From Mercurialis annua (lineage: Eukaryota; Streptophyta; Magnoliopsida; Malpighiales; Euphorbiaceae): DNA of 64,000 nucleotides. Location: the NCBI RefSeq assembly GCF_937616625.2, contig NC_065574.1:12278501-12342500 (forward strand), written 5' to 3'. Made by a program: the position numbers and the translations under genes. A model generated the notes under the pieces. It searched no databases, had not been told where the DNA came from, and saw only the letters and a list, made by a program, of their open reading frames with translations. Below are positions 1-12,237 of this stretch, one piece after another; positions within the stretch are counted from its first letter, which is position 1; each line of letters begins with the position of its first letter.

Positions 1-590
1 GAGGAAAAAAAAAATTATGTACTCCCCTAACATTTTCCGCAAGGACTAATTATGCCCTCAAATTCCAAAAAAATGCCAAAATAATTAGAATTAAGGATCA
101 TTTTTACTCCCTCAACTTTACATCAAATGCCAAAAGACAAATTTATATAAAATTCAAGATTTTATTTATTTGGATCATCTAAATAATTTATCTAAATTAA
201 AAATGTGAAAATCATTCTCTCAACATAAATACTAAATAATATATGATTAATCTAAAATTATTATAATTACTTTTTAATCAAAACATAAATATAACCAATA
301 ACTTTAATCATATCTTTAATTTTAGTAGTTAATAGTATCTTATTTAACAAAGATATTATAATATTTTAATTATATTTAATAATTAAATATTAATCTAAAT
401 TAATTGCCTAATTATAATTATAAGCAATTTTAAATTTAGTATGTTTATGCACCTTTCCAAAACTTTACATAGTAATTAATTTAATTTTAATAATATTTTA
501 ATTTATATTAATTAATAATCATTTATTATTGATGGAAAAAACACAAAAACGATAGAATAAACATAAATAAAGGAAGCAAAGCGCTAAGTC
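1..590. other. AT-rich intergenic DNA, no gene seen
   Basis: Very AT-rich sequence with short frames only. I see no coding potential, no clear terminal repeats and no RNA gene here. Confidence 0.5.
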
Positions 591-596
591 ATAAAA

Positions 597-830
597 ATCC
601 CACATCGGATAAGAAAGATGGACACGCTGTGAACACTATAAAAAAACACAAGGCCACATGCCCAAAGGGACGAAAAATATCTAAACAACCATACTCTGTT
701 ATTCGAATAGATTCTTACTGACTAGAGCTTCAGAGCGGATCTGGAGTTTCAGACCCGCTGTTTCCGATTCTCTTCTTTTTGTCCACTTTTCAAGACCCGA
801 GACGCACATCACACATCCGGATCCATTAAT
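597..830 (+). repeat. Probable LTR promoter/leader fragment
   Basis: The block has ATCCCACATCG at 597-607, a TATA box (TATAAAAA) at 637-644 and a GC-richer leader. At 716-738 it reads ACTGACTAGAGCTTCAGAG, which resembles the R/U5 part of the complete LTR at 25804-25820. This arrangement is common in plant LTR retrotransposons, so I infer a degraded LTR fragment. No second LTR or TSD was found. The first motif also matches the plant snRNA upstream element, but nothing downstream resembles an snRNA. Confidence 0.35.
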
Positions 831-839
831 TATATCGCA

Positions 840-1745
840 AATAAAATTAGTAAAATATTATTTGATATATATTAAAATTGTAAAAGTGGTTCAATTATTG
901 AGATAACATGGCTTGATTCAATTTTTATATTTATAAATATATGGTTTTCGGCTTTTGGTTTGATTTAAATAATTCAAAAATTAAAAAAAAATTGAATGAA
1001 AAATTAAAATAACTAATTACTAAAAACAATTAGGGTAATCTAACCTGAAAATTATTGATGGGTGAAGGATGAAAACCAAATTAATAATTAATTATAATTA
1101 GAGTTAGACAATCATTAATTATTTTTTACTAAAAATAGTTAAAACATTATAATAATGAAAATATTGTTAATTACTAAAAAATAAGATATAAAAATTAAAT
1201 TAAATTTACATTGAAAATTAATTAATATAAGTTAGATTAAAATTAATTAAAATTATTTATAGATTCATTCTTTTCGAATCTTATTGGTGATCTTTGCCTA
1301 ATTAAAATTAAAATTAATTAATAGTTAAAACATTGAAAATATTGTTAATTACTAAAATGGCATTTGATGTTGGAAGGCATAGTTGATTTTGGCACATTTT
1401 TGAATCTTGAAAGGCATAGTTGATTTTCGGACCAAATGCTAAAAGTATATGTGATCATCTTTTTTCCTTAAAACTAAAATAACGATCAATTCCATGTCAA
1501 CATAAAACGGTAAGCTTCAAAAATGGTGTTTAGTGTGAGGGCCAAATTGGGCCTTTTTAAAAACATCAATAGTCTTAAAACACCTTTGCGAACCTTATTG
1601 GTGATCTTTGCCTAACCATTTGGGAGCATACATGTCCTTTTTTCATTAATAATTGATTAATATATTTAATTCAAAATGGTGCGGGTTTCATCAATTCTTA
1701 GTGATAAATAATCACGTCACATGTCACATCTTAAAAGAATAATTT
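840..1745. repeat. AT-rich spacer with short dispersed direct repeats
   Basis: No gene is visible. Two kinds of near-identical direct repeat occur. One is a 27-bp stretch containing TTATTGGTGATCTTTGCCTA at 1275-1301, copied at about 1588-1614. The other contains GAAAATATTGTTAATTACTA at about 1131-1182, copied at about 1322-1357. They suggest local duplication inside an old degenerate element. Confidence 0.4.
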
Positions 1746-1754
1746 TTTTTAATA

Positions 1755-1825
1755 ATTCGGAAAGGGGGGAGCGTTTATGGGAGAGAATGAACCCACGATC
1801 TTCACAGTTTATTGTCTTGAGTTAC
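1755..1825 (-). mobile_element. tRNA-derived SINE fragment, interrupted by the solo LTR
   Basis: Read on the minus strand the sequence contains CGTGGGTTCATTC, close to a tRNA B box (GGTTCRANTCC). The part matching the A-box side resumes at 4926 (AGCTCGTTGG) on the far side of the solo LTR. The same layout is present uninterrupted at 39598-39662. I infer a tRNA-derived SINE head split by the LTR element. The body and tail are too degraded to delimit. Confidence 0.4.
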
Positions 1826-4800
1826 TGTAATATCCCGTAAATTTTTTAAAATTCAAATTGGGAGTTCCGGCGACATTTTAGTAGTTTACGTAATTTAAAT
1901 TGTTTTGTAATTTAATTCGAAAATGGTTTAATTTAAGTCCGAGTTTCGAAAGGGATTAATTGCAGTCCGGGTTTCGAAAATATATATAAAAAAAATAAAT
2001 AAATAATTAAGGTCCGGGTTGGATTTCGGTCCAACCAGAATTGGTTGGACCAGGTCTCGTTGAACCGAGACCTGGTCTCGTACGAGAATGCAGGTCTCGT
2101 ACGAGACCTGCGTTTTTGAAGCAGGTCTCGTTCGAGACCTGTTCATTTTAGCAGGTCTCGTTCGAGACCTGCTATAGTTTAAGTGAGGGGGCAGTTTTGC
2201 CCCCGGATTTCTCTTAATCTATTCGCGTTTTAAAAACGTTGTCTAAACCTAATATCTACACCACACTTCAAACTAACCTTAGACGTCATCCTTTTCCTTT
2301 TTCGCTGAGAAATCATCGATCAAAATCCCTTCTGAAGTTGCTGCCACAGGTAAGTTTTTGAATCCTTTAAATTCTGTTTTGGCTGAAAACGACCCTTTCG
2401 TTTTCTGGATCGTTCTCACTCGTTCGAACGTTATTTTCAGTTCTGAAACGTTCCAGTCGAAGAAGACTCACGTATCTACAAATTTCAATCTTCGTTTCGT
2501 AAAACGGTACGTTATATTTCTCGTATCAATCGCCGCCGTTTTACCGTTTTCAAGAAATTTCTGTTTTGATATTAAATCGACCTCTTGGGATTTCAATTCG
2601 TTTAACAGCCGTTTGGAGGCCGAAATCATTTCCGTTTGTTTCCCGTGGAAGTAGACTCACGCCTCTACGTTTCTACACTTTTCATTCGCCAAACGGTACA
2701 TAAACGAACCCGTAGCAATCGATGTCGTCTCATCGTTTTTCACGTGCTATTTGGTTCTACTTATTTGATTGTTTCTGCCGATTTCTTTTCTTTCTCTAGG
2801 ATTGATTTTTGTTATTCTAATGATTATAGAATTCTGGAATTGTTAATTGTTTACTGTCTAAACCCAGTTTGAAGTTGTCTCATTGTTTTAAGATTATGTG
2901 CGTTGTTCTTAAATTTTCGGCATAATCTTTTAGTTGTTGTTAAGGTATTGTGTTTCGGTTTTTGATTAGTAATTGTTGATCATGATTCTTGTGTTAAAAT
3001 TTGGGTAGTCAAGAGATTGTGAAAATTTGTTAAATTGGAAGCTTGAAATCCCATTTTTTTTATGTTGCTGCAACATACGTAATGGACAACCTTGAGTGAT
3101 AATTGAGGAAGATGATGTGGTGTCAAATTGTTATTGGCTTATTTGAAATTGTTATGGCTAAATGGTGACTTTGATCACTGAAATTTTGTGTCTTAAATAT
3201 AATGATTCCTAAGCTTGTGTTAGTAACTATTTGATATTGATTTTTGATTTCAATTTACGAAATTGGTTCCGACTTATTAATAAGCGATTTAAATAATATT
3301 ATTTTCATAAATTTGAGATTTACTTCGGGCATTAATATTTTAAGTTTAAATTAAATATTGATTTTATTATAGTTTATACGTAATATTATATGTTGACTAT
3401 ATTAAATAAATGTTGGGGATTTTATTGAAAACTTGTCAAATTAATCATATTATTTTTAAGGCATAAAAATAATATTTGAATATTTAGAAATTAAATTAAT
3501 TATTATTATTAATTATTATTTAATCGATAATTTAAGATTTTGATTTAGAGTGTCCTTTGAAATTAAAGTTATATTTTAGCCTTATTTTGATAATTAATTA
3601 TTTGAGATATTTTTGTCGATAGTTATAATTATTTGAGTTTCAAGCTATTGAGTTCTATTTTGATATTAATTAATATTTTATTTAATATTAATTATAAACT
3701 GTGGTTTATAAATTCTGGAATATCAGTTGGGTCGGTTTGGACTTGGGTCACCGACATGTGGGTTTAGCTTGATAGTTTTGAAAAACTCGGCTAACCAACT
3801 ATTTGAGGAATTGATTTTATTTATCAATTAAATATTATTTTAATAATATTTTCGGATTGGATTTAAGTGCGAACTCAATAGTCTTGAATTAATTACGGCA
3901 TTACAATTTATTTGAGAATTGTGTTTCTCTGTAATTTATCTGGTTATTTAATTGTGCTAATCCTACGTGGTGTCTAATGATCTTAGAGTTAGGGGTGGTA
4001 CGGATATTAACCTATTTATTATTTTAGACCCGTCGACTGCTCGTGTTTCGAAGTCTACGCAGGGTTAACTGTTTGCCAAGATCACGTGGATAAGCAAGCA
4101 GTGAGTTTGTAATGCTATTTTACCGCTTTATTAAGTACCGCATCATATTTTAATATTATAAATGCTTTGCAACTGTTTTTACGGATTATGGATCTGGATT
4201 GAAACGAGCTACTCGATAGGCTTGTATCGAGACTGTGTGCACCGGTAAGTACTCTGGGAAACGGCAGACTAAAGTCTTGCTTACGCTGGTATAAATATAT
4301 GACGAGGATTTGTTCCCGTCCACTCTGGGTTTATCGGTATGCTATGTCATACTTACGTTGGGATCATTTCAATATTGTTTTTCATAATCATACTATATTA
4401 GTATAAACTATTTTGATTTAAGGGTTTTAAACTTAATAAATGTAAATAGTATTGCGAACTCATCTCAGTATAGCTGACCCCGTTGTTTTCCCAAATTTTC
4501 CAGGTTTATGATTTGAAAGCTGGTCCACTCCGATTCTTTTGATTCTTCGGAGGTTTTTATGTTATTTAAACTAGTTAGTGTTTTCGAACTCTTAGACCGC
4601 AGTAGAACTAGTTATTATATATTACATTGATATTATACTTTAGGATTGTCGATTTGATCGACTATTTATTATTGGCATGTTTACTCTGAAATATTTTATT
4701 ATTATATTTAAGGCATGTTGTTGAGCATTTTAAATATTTAAGTTATTTATATTAGAACTGTAATATAAATTGATAGACTTAGGTTGGAGTCTCGGTTGCC

Positions 4801-4920
4801 CCCGAGCAATTTCTGCAGGTTAATGTGTTTAATTGATTTCCGCAAGACTTGCTACGGGTTTTGGTACCACCATACCCATATCCTAGCGCCGGTCACGATT
4901 CAGGAAATTGGGTCATGACA
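1826..4920 (+). mobile_element. Solo LTR, 3.1 kb, of a large LTR retrotransposon
   Basis: The element starts TGTAATATCCCGTAA and ends GGGTCATGACA, so it has the TG...CA ends of an LTR. It is flanked by a perfect 5-bp target-site duplication, GTTAC, at 1821-1825 and 4921-4925. At 3095 bp it holds no gag or pol, and its open frames are short and show no known domain. The simplest reading is a solo LTR left by recombination between the two LTRs of a Ty3/gypsy-type element with very long LTRs. A related copy begins at 6924, with shared landmarks at matching offsets: the ACATGTG region, the GCAAGCAGTGAGTTT region and the GTGCACCGGTA region. The exact lineage is not determinable by eye. Confidence 0.8.
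2051..2172. repeat. Array of palindromic repeats inside the solo LTR
   Basis: Four degenerate copies of a self-complementary unit occur. The copy at 2091-2110 is a perfect 20-bp palindrome (CAGGTCTCGTACGAGACCTG). Copies at 2122-2141 and 2152-2171 differ only in the central two bases, and a more diverged copy spans 2052-2074. Each could form a stem in single-stranded nucleic acid. The function is unknown. Confidence 0.75.
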
Positions 4921-5199
4921 GTTACAGCTCGTTGGGTAAAAAGATGATTTAATATCATATGCAATAGACTTAGTTTATGTAAGAGTTTATCCATTTACAT
5001 GCATTGTTACTATTATTAGTTTGCTAAAACTGCAAATATAATTAAGCAAATATAAAATTTATTTTTATCAAATATTAGAATATTAAAATAATACATTTAA
5101 AAAAGTTTAATACCGCTATATACATTTTAATTTTTTTTTAATATGGAAAATCCATCTTACATATTTTTTTAATAAAAGATATTTGTATTAACTCAACTC

Positions 5200-5645
5200 C
5201 TTAAATACAATTAAATTTGGATACAAAAATAATCTAAACATCTAAAAGCATCCAAGCTAGAATAGGAAAAACAAGGATTCAAAGCCTTAAAAAAAAAATC
5301 GCCCTGCTTATACTCTCAAAAACGAGATTCTCAATTTTGGAAGACTTATACTTGAAAACTCGTTTATTTCGCACTTTCTATAAAGCCCAAATAATGAAAA
5401 ACCAAATCAAATTCCATAAACCCTTATAATTACTCGTGCATAGCCTCGACCATTGAGTGAAAAACTGATCCAAAAAACAAAAAGGCGGAACCCAACATAT
5501 TGCTCAATGAAGCAATGAGCATCTAAATTCACCAAATAAAACGACAATGAAAAAAATATGAATCGCCGTCTCCTTCTCAAGACGACCATCATTTTTTTTG
5601 TAAAATAATCCCTCTCCTAGCCAAATTACGGACATCATAAAATAT
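5200..5645 (-). mobile_element. L1-type LINE 3' remnant (reverse-transcriptase zinc-binding region)
   Basis: Conceptual minus-strand translation, allowing frameshifts and stops, gives segments like the C-terminal zf-RVT region of plant L1 elements. From right to left these are NLARRGIILQKK (around 5600-5640), an EKETAIHIFF-like segment (around 5545-5580) and WFFIIWALWK (around 5370-5405). The frame is broken several times, so it is a dead fragment. A T-rich run at its left end may be the remnant of the poly(A) tail. Confidence 0.55.
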
Positions 5646-5649
5646 ACAA

Positions 5650-6405
5650 ACTTAAGGAAGAAAAAGAAAAACCGCAGCTTCCTAAATATTTACTCAAATT
5701 CAAGTTTAAATTAGTAGATGTTGAATATAAATAATAAATATTGGAATATTTCAACAACTAAAAAAATTTGCCATTAATAAATATTGCTAATATTTATATT
5801 AGTGTGTTATTTTGAGTAAAATTAAGCAAACAGAAGAACAATACTCTTTCTTCCTCGAGCCCCATGCAACCTCCCCATCTCTCTTTACTGCCTATAGCCC
5901 TTCTTCTGTCATCTACTTCCTCCCGCTCTATCTTTTCATCTTCTTTATTATTTCAGCTGTCCTGATTTAATTAGCATAAATTTTCTTTTTAAATATTTCA
6001 TTTTAATTACTAATTTTAATTTTTGTTTTATCATCCTCAATTAATGTTTCCAAAAAAGATTTTATCCATTTAATATAATATAAAAATGTAAAACAAAAAT
6101 AGTTAAATATTTAATATTATAATGTAATAAGTTTTAAATATTTATTATTCTATAAAACAATTATTTATCTGTATTTAATATTAATCTACATTATTACAAT
6201 TATATTGCATGTTAGATGATATGCAATGCAGTAGTTTTAAGTTAACTTTAGATATTCAGCAAGAAATATATTAAGTTAATTATTTAAATATTTCTTTATA
6301 ATTCTTATTTTTTTAATTAAAGATATCATTTTGTTTATAAAATATTGATAAATATAATGAAACTTTGACACGCTTTACTCAAACCTTCATATTTAATTAA
6401 TGAAG
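5650..6405. other. AT-rich intergenic DNA
   Basis: No coding region, RNA gene or delimitable element is seen. A short pyrimidine-rich stretch at about 5840-5945 (CTTCTTCTGTCATC and similar) has no associated open frame. Confidence 0.45.
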
Positions 6406-6408
6406 AAA

Positions 6409-6732
6409 GGGTAAACGCGCCCCTTGAACTTGTAACACGGGGTCATCTAACGTAATTTATACTTTTTTGAGCAACTAACTCCAATTTTTTTTATTTTTGG
6501 ATCAAATAATATATTTTAAAAAATAGATTTAAAACAATTATATCGCAATAATTAGGGAAATATCTAATTACTTTTTTACATTTCTCGCCTCCGATTTGTA
6601 TTTTACACGTTTTAAAAATATAATTATGGGGTTATCTGATCCAAAATTGAAGAGTTTTGGGGTCGTTGCTCAAAAAAAGTATAAATTGGGTTAGATGATC
6701 CCGTGTCACAAGTTTAGGGGGCGCGTTAACCC
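6409..6732. mobile_element. MITE with long terminal inverted repeats
   Basis: The left end GGGTAAACGCGCCCCTTGAA is matched in reverse complement by the right end, which reads GGGCGCGTTAACCC on the plus strand. Complementarity continues for about 100 bp on each side, including the GGTCATCTAACG and TTTTTTGAGCAAC blocks. It has no coding capacity. No clean TSD was found, so the superfamily is uncertain. Confidence 0.65.
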
Positions 6733-6992
6733 TTTATTCTTTAATTAATACCTCTACTCGGTATATTACAATTTAATATCCTAGTACTTTTTTAAGTAAC
6801 CATCAAAAATTATTGCCAACATCGAACTATAACAATTCGGGATAACCAATTCATAAATATCCAACTGCAATATATTGATGCTCAATCTTATCATATAAAA
6901 ATACCTAGATTGGCAACGTGAGATGTAATACCCCGTGTTTTCATACTTAATCTGTCAGTTTGGTTTCCGTTACAAATTGATTGTTTTCTTTC

Positions 6993-8526
6993 GGCAAAAC
7001 CTATCCTAAGGCCTCCCTACTTTGCCATTTTGATTCGAGAACCCCCTACCCCAAAGTTTGTCACGGCCGAGTCCTTTTTTAAAAAAAAATTCGCATTTTT
7101 AGGCCCTTACGTGGATGAAAAATGGAAAGTGAAACCCACTCTCCGTTAAGTGAGACTAGAAAAAAAATTGTCTGAACTTTTAATATTTAATCCCCATAAA
7201 TACACATAAAATTAAAGGACCGTATGTGCATTTTTTCTTTTTTTTCAGTTCATCTTCTTCATCAGATTACGGTAACAAATCAACTCCTTTTCTTCACCCA
7301 AAAACTGTTCTTCACACAAACATGGTGCTCGCTAGGTCTTTATTCTCCTTTCATATGCTTGTTTTCCTTTTACACCGTATGCAACTCCAGAATTGGTAAA
7401 AAATGAACTTCAAAGCTAAGTGATGGTTTGGTTTTTTCATTGCAATGGTGCCGATAATTTGCTTCCTAGTGCTGATGAAGGGCATCTGCTGAGAAGTTCA
7501 TTGCAAAATTGTATAGTGCGCCACTTCAAAGACAACTAATCCAAGTTAAAAAGAAACAAATCCCGGTAACCAACTAGTCAACCCACAAAATCAACAATGT
7601 CTTTTGTCTGATAAATTTCAGAAGTTTGAACAGCTAAATTCTAAACTCAAAATTCAAGACTCAATTAAAAAAATACAGTGCTTCAACCCCACATAAAGAA
7701 CAAAAATAGGACTGTTAAAAAAATTACAATAAGAATCTCAAAAGGTTCCATTTTTAAGTGAAGAACATATCTTTAACAGCATCATTGAAAGCATCAGAAG
7801 TCTTCAATAAAATTGAACACTTATCCATTCACAATTTAATATCTTAAGTTTTCTAGAAACAGTGTAACTATATCTCAAAACCAATCACCCTTTCAAAGGT
7901 AAATTCCTGCTTTAGCAACAACAGAGCTAGGGCAAAGAACAGAAGAGAAAACAAAGAATTGTAACTGTATTTTTCTGGTAGTGGGATTTCTATGTTGTTG
8001 TTGCAATTGCTGACACTGAAACAAAATCTAGGTCATGAACCGGTGACCGCGGAGGTTGTTGTTGCTGATGTGGCGGCGGTGGAGATGGCAGTGAAATGGG
8101 TCTTGAAGCAGCAGGAGCGCACCACGAGTTTAGCCGGAGAGACAATGGTTGATGGATCAAGTTGCAGGTTTGGAAAAAATACCCAGATAGGAGATAATGG
8201 CAATTTGAATCAAGGATGATGATTGATTGGTTGTCTGTATTGTGGAAAAAGATGATGGTTAAATAATAAATTTTCCATCAAATTTATTATATATTACAAT
8301 AATCTATATAAAGTTTTGATTTGTATGAAATCATTTTTTAAATTTTTGCCACGTCAGATTTTTCTGTTACTTAACAGAGAGTGGGTTTCACTTCCCATTT
8401 TCCATCCACGTAAGGGCCTAAAAATGCGATTTTTTAAAGTAAAAGGACTCGGCCGTGACGAACTTCGGGGTAGGGGCTTCTCAAGTCAAAATGGTAAAAT
8501 AGAGGGTTCTTAGGATGAGTTTTGCC
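6993..8526. mobile_element. Non-autonomous Mutator-like element (MULE)
   Basis: Long TIRs of about 160 bp are present. The left begins GGCAAAACCTATCCTAAG, and the right ends CTTAGGATGAGTTTTGCC. The element is flanked by a perfect 9-bp target-site duplication, TTTTCTTTC, at 6984-6992 and 8527-8535, which is diagnostic of Mutator-type transposition. The 1.2-kb interior has no MURA-type transposase. It carries a 75-codon frame at 7992-8219 of unknown origin, which may be acquired host sequence but shows no recognisable domain. It is inserted in the LTR copy that starts at 6924. Confidence 0.85.
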
Positions 8527-8874
8527 TTTTCTTTCATTCGTTGTTCTTTTGCGTTTCGAGTTTAAGTTAAGGATTAAAAACTTGAAAAACCATGTTCTCA
8601 TTGTGATTTCAACTTGATTCCGGATTGTTATATGTCAGGATTAGCAAATGTGGTACCTTGGTTGAGTCATGTTGAGTGACACTGTGTGTATCCCTTGAGC
8701 CTTTAAGTAATTGATGTGGATTTGATTTATTTTCGAGTGTTTATCGAAGCAATATTCGCATGTTTGCAAATCTTTCATGTTTTAGTAAAACATCCATATC
8801 TCCCAACTGCACCGTCGGCTCGGGGGCCCTTCGGATATGTTGTTTCTGAGAGGATTTTCTAAAACCTGGTCGGT

Positions 8875-9030
8875 TGGATCGTCATTTGGATGTACAAAAG
8901 ATCGTCTATTGAGGACAGACGATCATATGTCTGTTGTTGAAATTTTGCGTGCTAGACGAGCTACCAGACGATCGTTTGGCAGACAGACGATCGTCTATGA
9001 TTCCAGAAGATCGTCTGACGAGGAAAAGCG
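8875..9030. repeat. Self-complementary GATCGTCT repeats in the second LTR copy
   Basis: Several copies of GATCGTCT and its complement AGACGATC occur over about 150 bp. A perfect 12-bp palindrome, AGACGATCGTCT, lies at 8985-8996. It recalls the palindrome array at 2051-2172 in the related solo LTR, although the sequence differs. Confidence 0.65.
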
Positions 9031-11329
9031 GCTTTTAAAAGATGAATTGTGCCTTGTGCGAAGTAAAAACCCTATTCTTCTTTCCCCTAGCTCCCAACCC
9101 CCAACTCGACCACTAAACCCTATTTTCAACTAAGCACTTTATTCCCTTCATTTTTCATCAATCATTTATGTCCTCGATCTTTGATAAGTGTTCTAATCCA
9201 TCTAATTCATTCTAAATCCTTGTTCATGCGCTTGATTCGTTTGGGTATTCATTTTGTCCTTTGATTTCATTGTTGTAGTTATAGATCCACTTTATTTCTG
9301 AGTTTTTCTTGCCCTTTGAATTGCTAAGGTAATTAATGCTTTCTTTTCACTATCGTTACGAATCATTGGTGCTGTGGTTGTCATTTGAATTTTATTTCTA
9401 GATGTTGATTGTTGTGGTATGTATATATATGGGCTGTATTGATTATGATTTATGATTGGTATGCCATATTCGATTATCAATACTTGTTGTGTATTTGTTG
9501 GAATCAATTATATTCTTTTGATTTCGAATCATTTTTAAAATATATGGTTTCAATCGGATTGAAATGTTAGGGCTGCCCATATTCTAATTGCCATGAGGTT
9601 ATTGTTTGAATTTCACTGTTGTAGATCCATGTTATGAAGGTTTTGTTATATGCCTATTGATGTGTTATTTTGCATTACCTTGTATCGTTTGATTAGTACG
9701 CCTTTGGTTAATTTTGAATCCGAATTGAATTATCCAATTGTTAGTTCATGTGTGGTTTGATATTATGGATTACTTTGGTGCTGCAAATTGTTGTTGGGTT
9801 TTGTTAGAATTGTCCAAAGCATGTTATAGGGCTGTTTTGCGTGTCTTTGCGATTCATAAATGTTGGGTTATCTATTGTTATCTTGAATTTAACTCTAGTA
9901 ATTGCTAATTGAGTTAGTATGTTGATGAATGCCTATAAACTGTTTTGGCCTAATCTAAATGTTTAGGGCTGTTTCGTATAATGTTTTTATAGCAATGTTA
10001 CACTTGGAGTGTGGTGTTCATTTTATGTTGGATTATGCCTAGACTAAGTTAAGAAATGTTGTGTTATGCCATGCTCTACTTTTAAGCACTAAATTAATGT
10101 TTGGTTTGATGGTTGACATTATTTGGGCATGATGATACACTATTATTAAATGGTTTGCTAAGGCATGTTATGACTTGTGTTTTCTTTTCAAGCATGTTGA
10201 TTTATTAAGGATTTTATCAAACACTTGTTTGTGTGTTGACTAATTGTTTGGTTATTAAGCGATATTGAGTTCCTTACTTTTCAAACTTGGATTTTGGATT
10301 ATTAAATGGTTCCGAATTCTAAATTTTGGTTTACAACTTGGCTACGTTGGGTCGGGTTAGACTTGAATCGCCCGACATGTGAGATAAGTTTAGAACTCTT
10401 GGTTGACTCGGTTAGGTACCATTTTGGTTTTTGAATTGATTTATCAAATAGTTTGAATTTTTTTTGGATTATGTTTTCAAGTGAAACTCAATAGGGCTTA
10501 ACTTGTTGTATGGTTTTGACTATGGCTTGAGTATGTGTATTTACTCTGTATTTGGCTTATGCGTTAGCATTGATTTTGGCATTGTGCTAGTCCTATGTGA
10601 TGTCTAGTACTCCATAAATTTAGGATATGTTTTAATTCTGGTTTATGCTTACTTAGACTCACCGACTGTTCGTGCGTCACAGTCAAACCAGGTTTAGCGC
10701 TTGCGAGCTTTATAGGGGATTCGCAAGCAGTGAGTTTATGTTGCTATTTACCGCTTTATTAAGTGAACTGTATATTTTGTATATATATTGTATACGCACG
10801 CATCTTTTGAACTATTTTTTGACATAGTGGATCTGAATTGGAGCGGCTACTCGATGCGCATCATCGAGACTGCGTGTGCACCGGTATGATCATTTGGGTA
10901 TTTAAGGGAGGTTGGAGATTTATCTCGCCTTATTGAGGATGCCGGTGGAAGGTACGTCTTCTAGGACTCACATGGTTTTCTTCAACTCTTTAAAATTGAG
11001 AGTTTAAAAATCTTATAGTTTGATTTTAGTTAAAAGTATGAGTTATTGCTTATTAGTGTTTTCTACATCTATCTTTCTGGATTCATATCGAAGATGTGAA
11101 TGAAGATTAAGGAGCGAGCGATTTCAAGGCATAATCAGACGAATCTAATGGAACTAGCCCCACTTCTCTTTAAAAAAAGCGCCGCGTTGATAACCTTAAG
11201 CGGAAATTTGGCTTAACTTACTCTCTTCCGATATCTTTTTGCTTGTATTCTATAATTTCATGTGAATTTTTGTTTGTTTCTTAGTTGGTTTGCAACTGAA
11301 AGATCATATGTTTAAATTCTTGTTATATG

Positions 11330-11731
11330 GGGTAATTGATTCTGAAGGTCATTGAACTTTCGAGTTTTCTCATTTCAGTCATTAAACTATAATTTTTTTC
11401 TTTTTAATCACTAAAACTTTCAATTTTTTTCATTTTGGTATTTTCGGCCAAAAATGCTTAGGTGGCAGCCGAAATTTTTTTTATCTAAATTTTTTCCATA
11501 TATGCATAATTTGATAACTCATTTTCAAAGTGAAATTATGTATTTGTGATAAATTTTTAAAGTAAAATTAGCAAAATCCGGTTGTCACATATCCATTTTC
11601 GGCTGCCATCTAAGAATTTTTGGCCGGAAATACTAAAATGAAAAAAAAAATGAAAGTTCAATGATCGAAAAAAAAAATCTAATGCCTGAAATGAAAAAAT
11701 AGAAAAATTTAATGGTCAGAATCAATTATCC
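11330..11731. mobile_element. Mutator-type MITE, 402 bp
   Basis: The ends GGGTAATTGATTCTGA and TCAGAATCAATTATCC are inverted repeats, and complementarity extends about 130 bp inward, including GGCAGCCGAAA / TTCGGCTGCC. The flanking 9-bp direct repeat TGTTATATG at 11321-11329 and 11732-11740 is perfect and indicates Mutator-type insertion. It has no coding capacity. Confidence 0.85.
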
Positions 11732-12237
11732 TGTTATATGACTTTTATCAATTTGTAACTTTCTATTTTACGAAAAAGATAAAATAAAGGATGGATATAG
11801 ATTGAAACTCACCACTGGTAGTACTTTATTTATCTATATGTAAATAAAATGTCAAATAATAACAGTAAATTACAAATTATGTTTGGTGTTATTAATAATT
11901 GAATGATAAAAAAATGGCTATATGCAGGACTATAAAAAAAATGAACAGAAATTTAAGGTGTTCATATTCAGCTCGTCACTGAATATTATATTTATATTCA
12001 GTTTGGAATTTGAATACTAAATTTGAATTCAGATCATTTTACATTTTAGAATTTTAATTTCGGTTTAAGCTCAACTTGTTTTTGTTTGTTTATATATTAA
12101 TGAGCCGAATTCAAATTCGTTCATTTAAATGTTAAACGAACCGAGCTCAAATTTGTTTATTTATATGCTAAGCGAGTCAATTGAAACTCGTTCATTTAAA
12201 TGCTATACGAGATAATATTCAAATACGTTTATTTATA

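Larger units (their letters stand above)
6924..11329 (+). mobile_element. Second copy of the large LTR family, 3' truncated and interrupted
   Basis: It begins TGTAATACCCCGTG, like the solo LTR at 1826. After removing the 1534-bp insertion at 6993-8526 and its 9-bp TSD, shared landmarks fall at nearly the same offsets as in the first copy. The CCGACATGTG block lies near 10372, GCAAGCAGTGAGTTT at about 10720 and TGTGCACCGGTA at about 10875. Similarity fades after about 10.9 kb, and no GTCATGACA end is visible. The right boundary is therefore unknown; I set it at the next recognisable element. It contains no gag or pol sequence. Confidence 0.6.

Noticed and set aside
597..670. Plant snRNA-type promoter (upstream element plus TATA) driving a U-snRNA or 7SL gene
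   Set aside because: The upstream element and TATA are present, but the sequence after about 668 matches no snRNA, U3 or 7SL start that I know, and CCCACATCGG plus TATA is common in plant LTRs.
2358..2872. Two overlapping open frames of 98 and 78 codons
   Set aside because: They lie inside the solo LTR, have no domain and overlap out of frame; chance frames.
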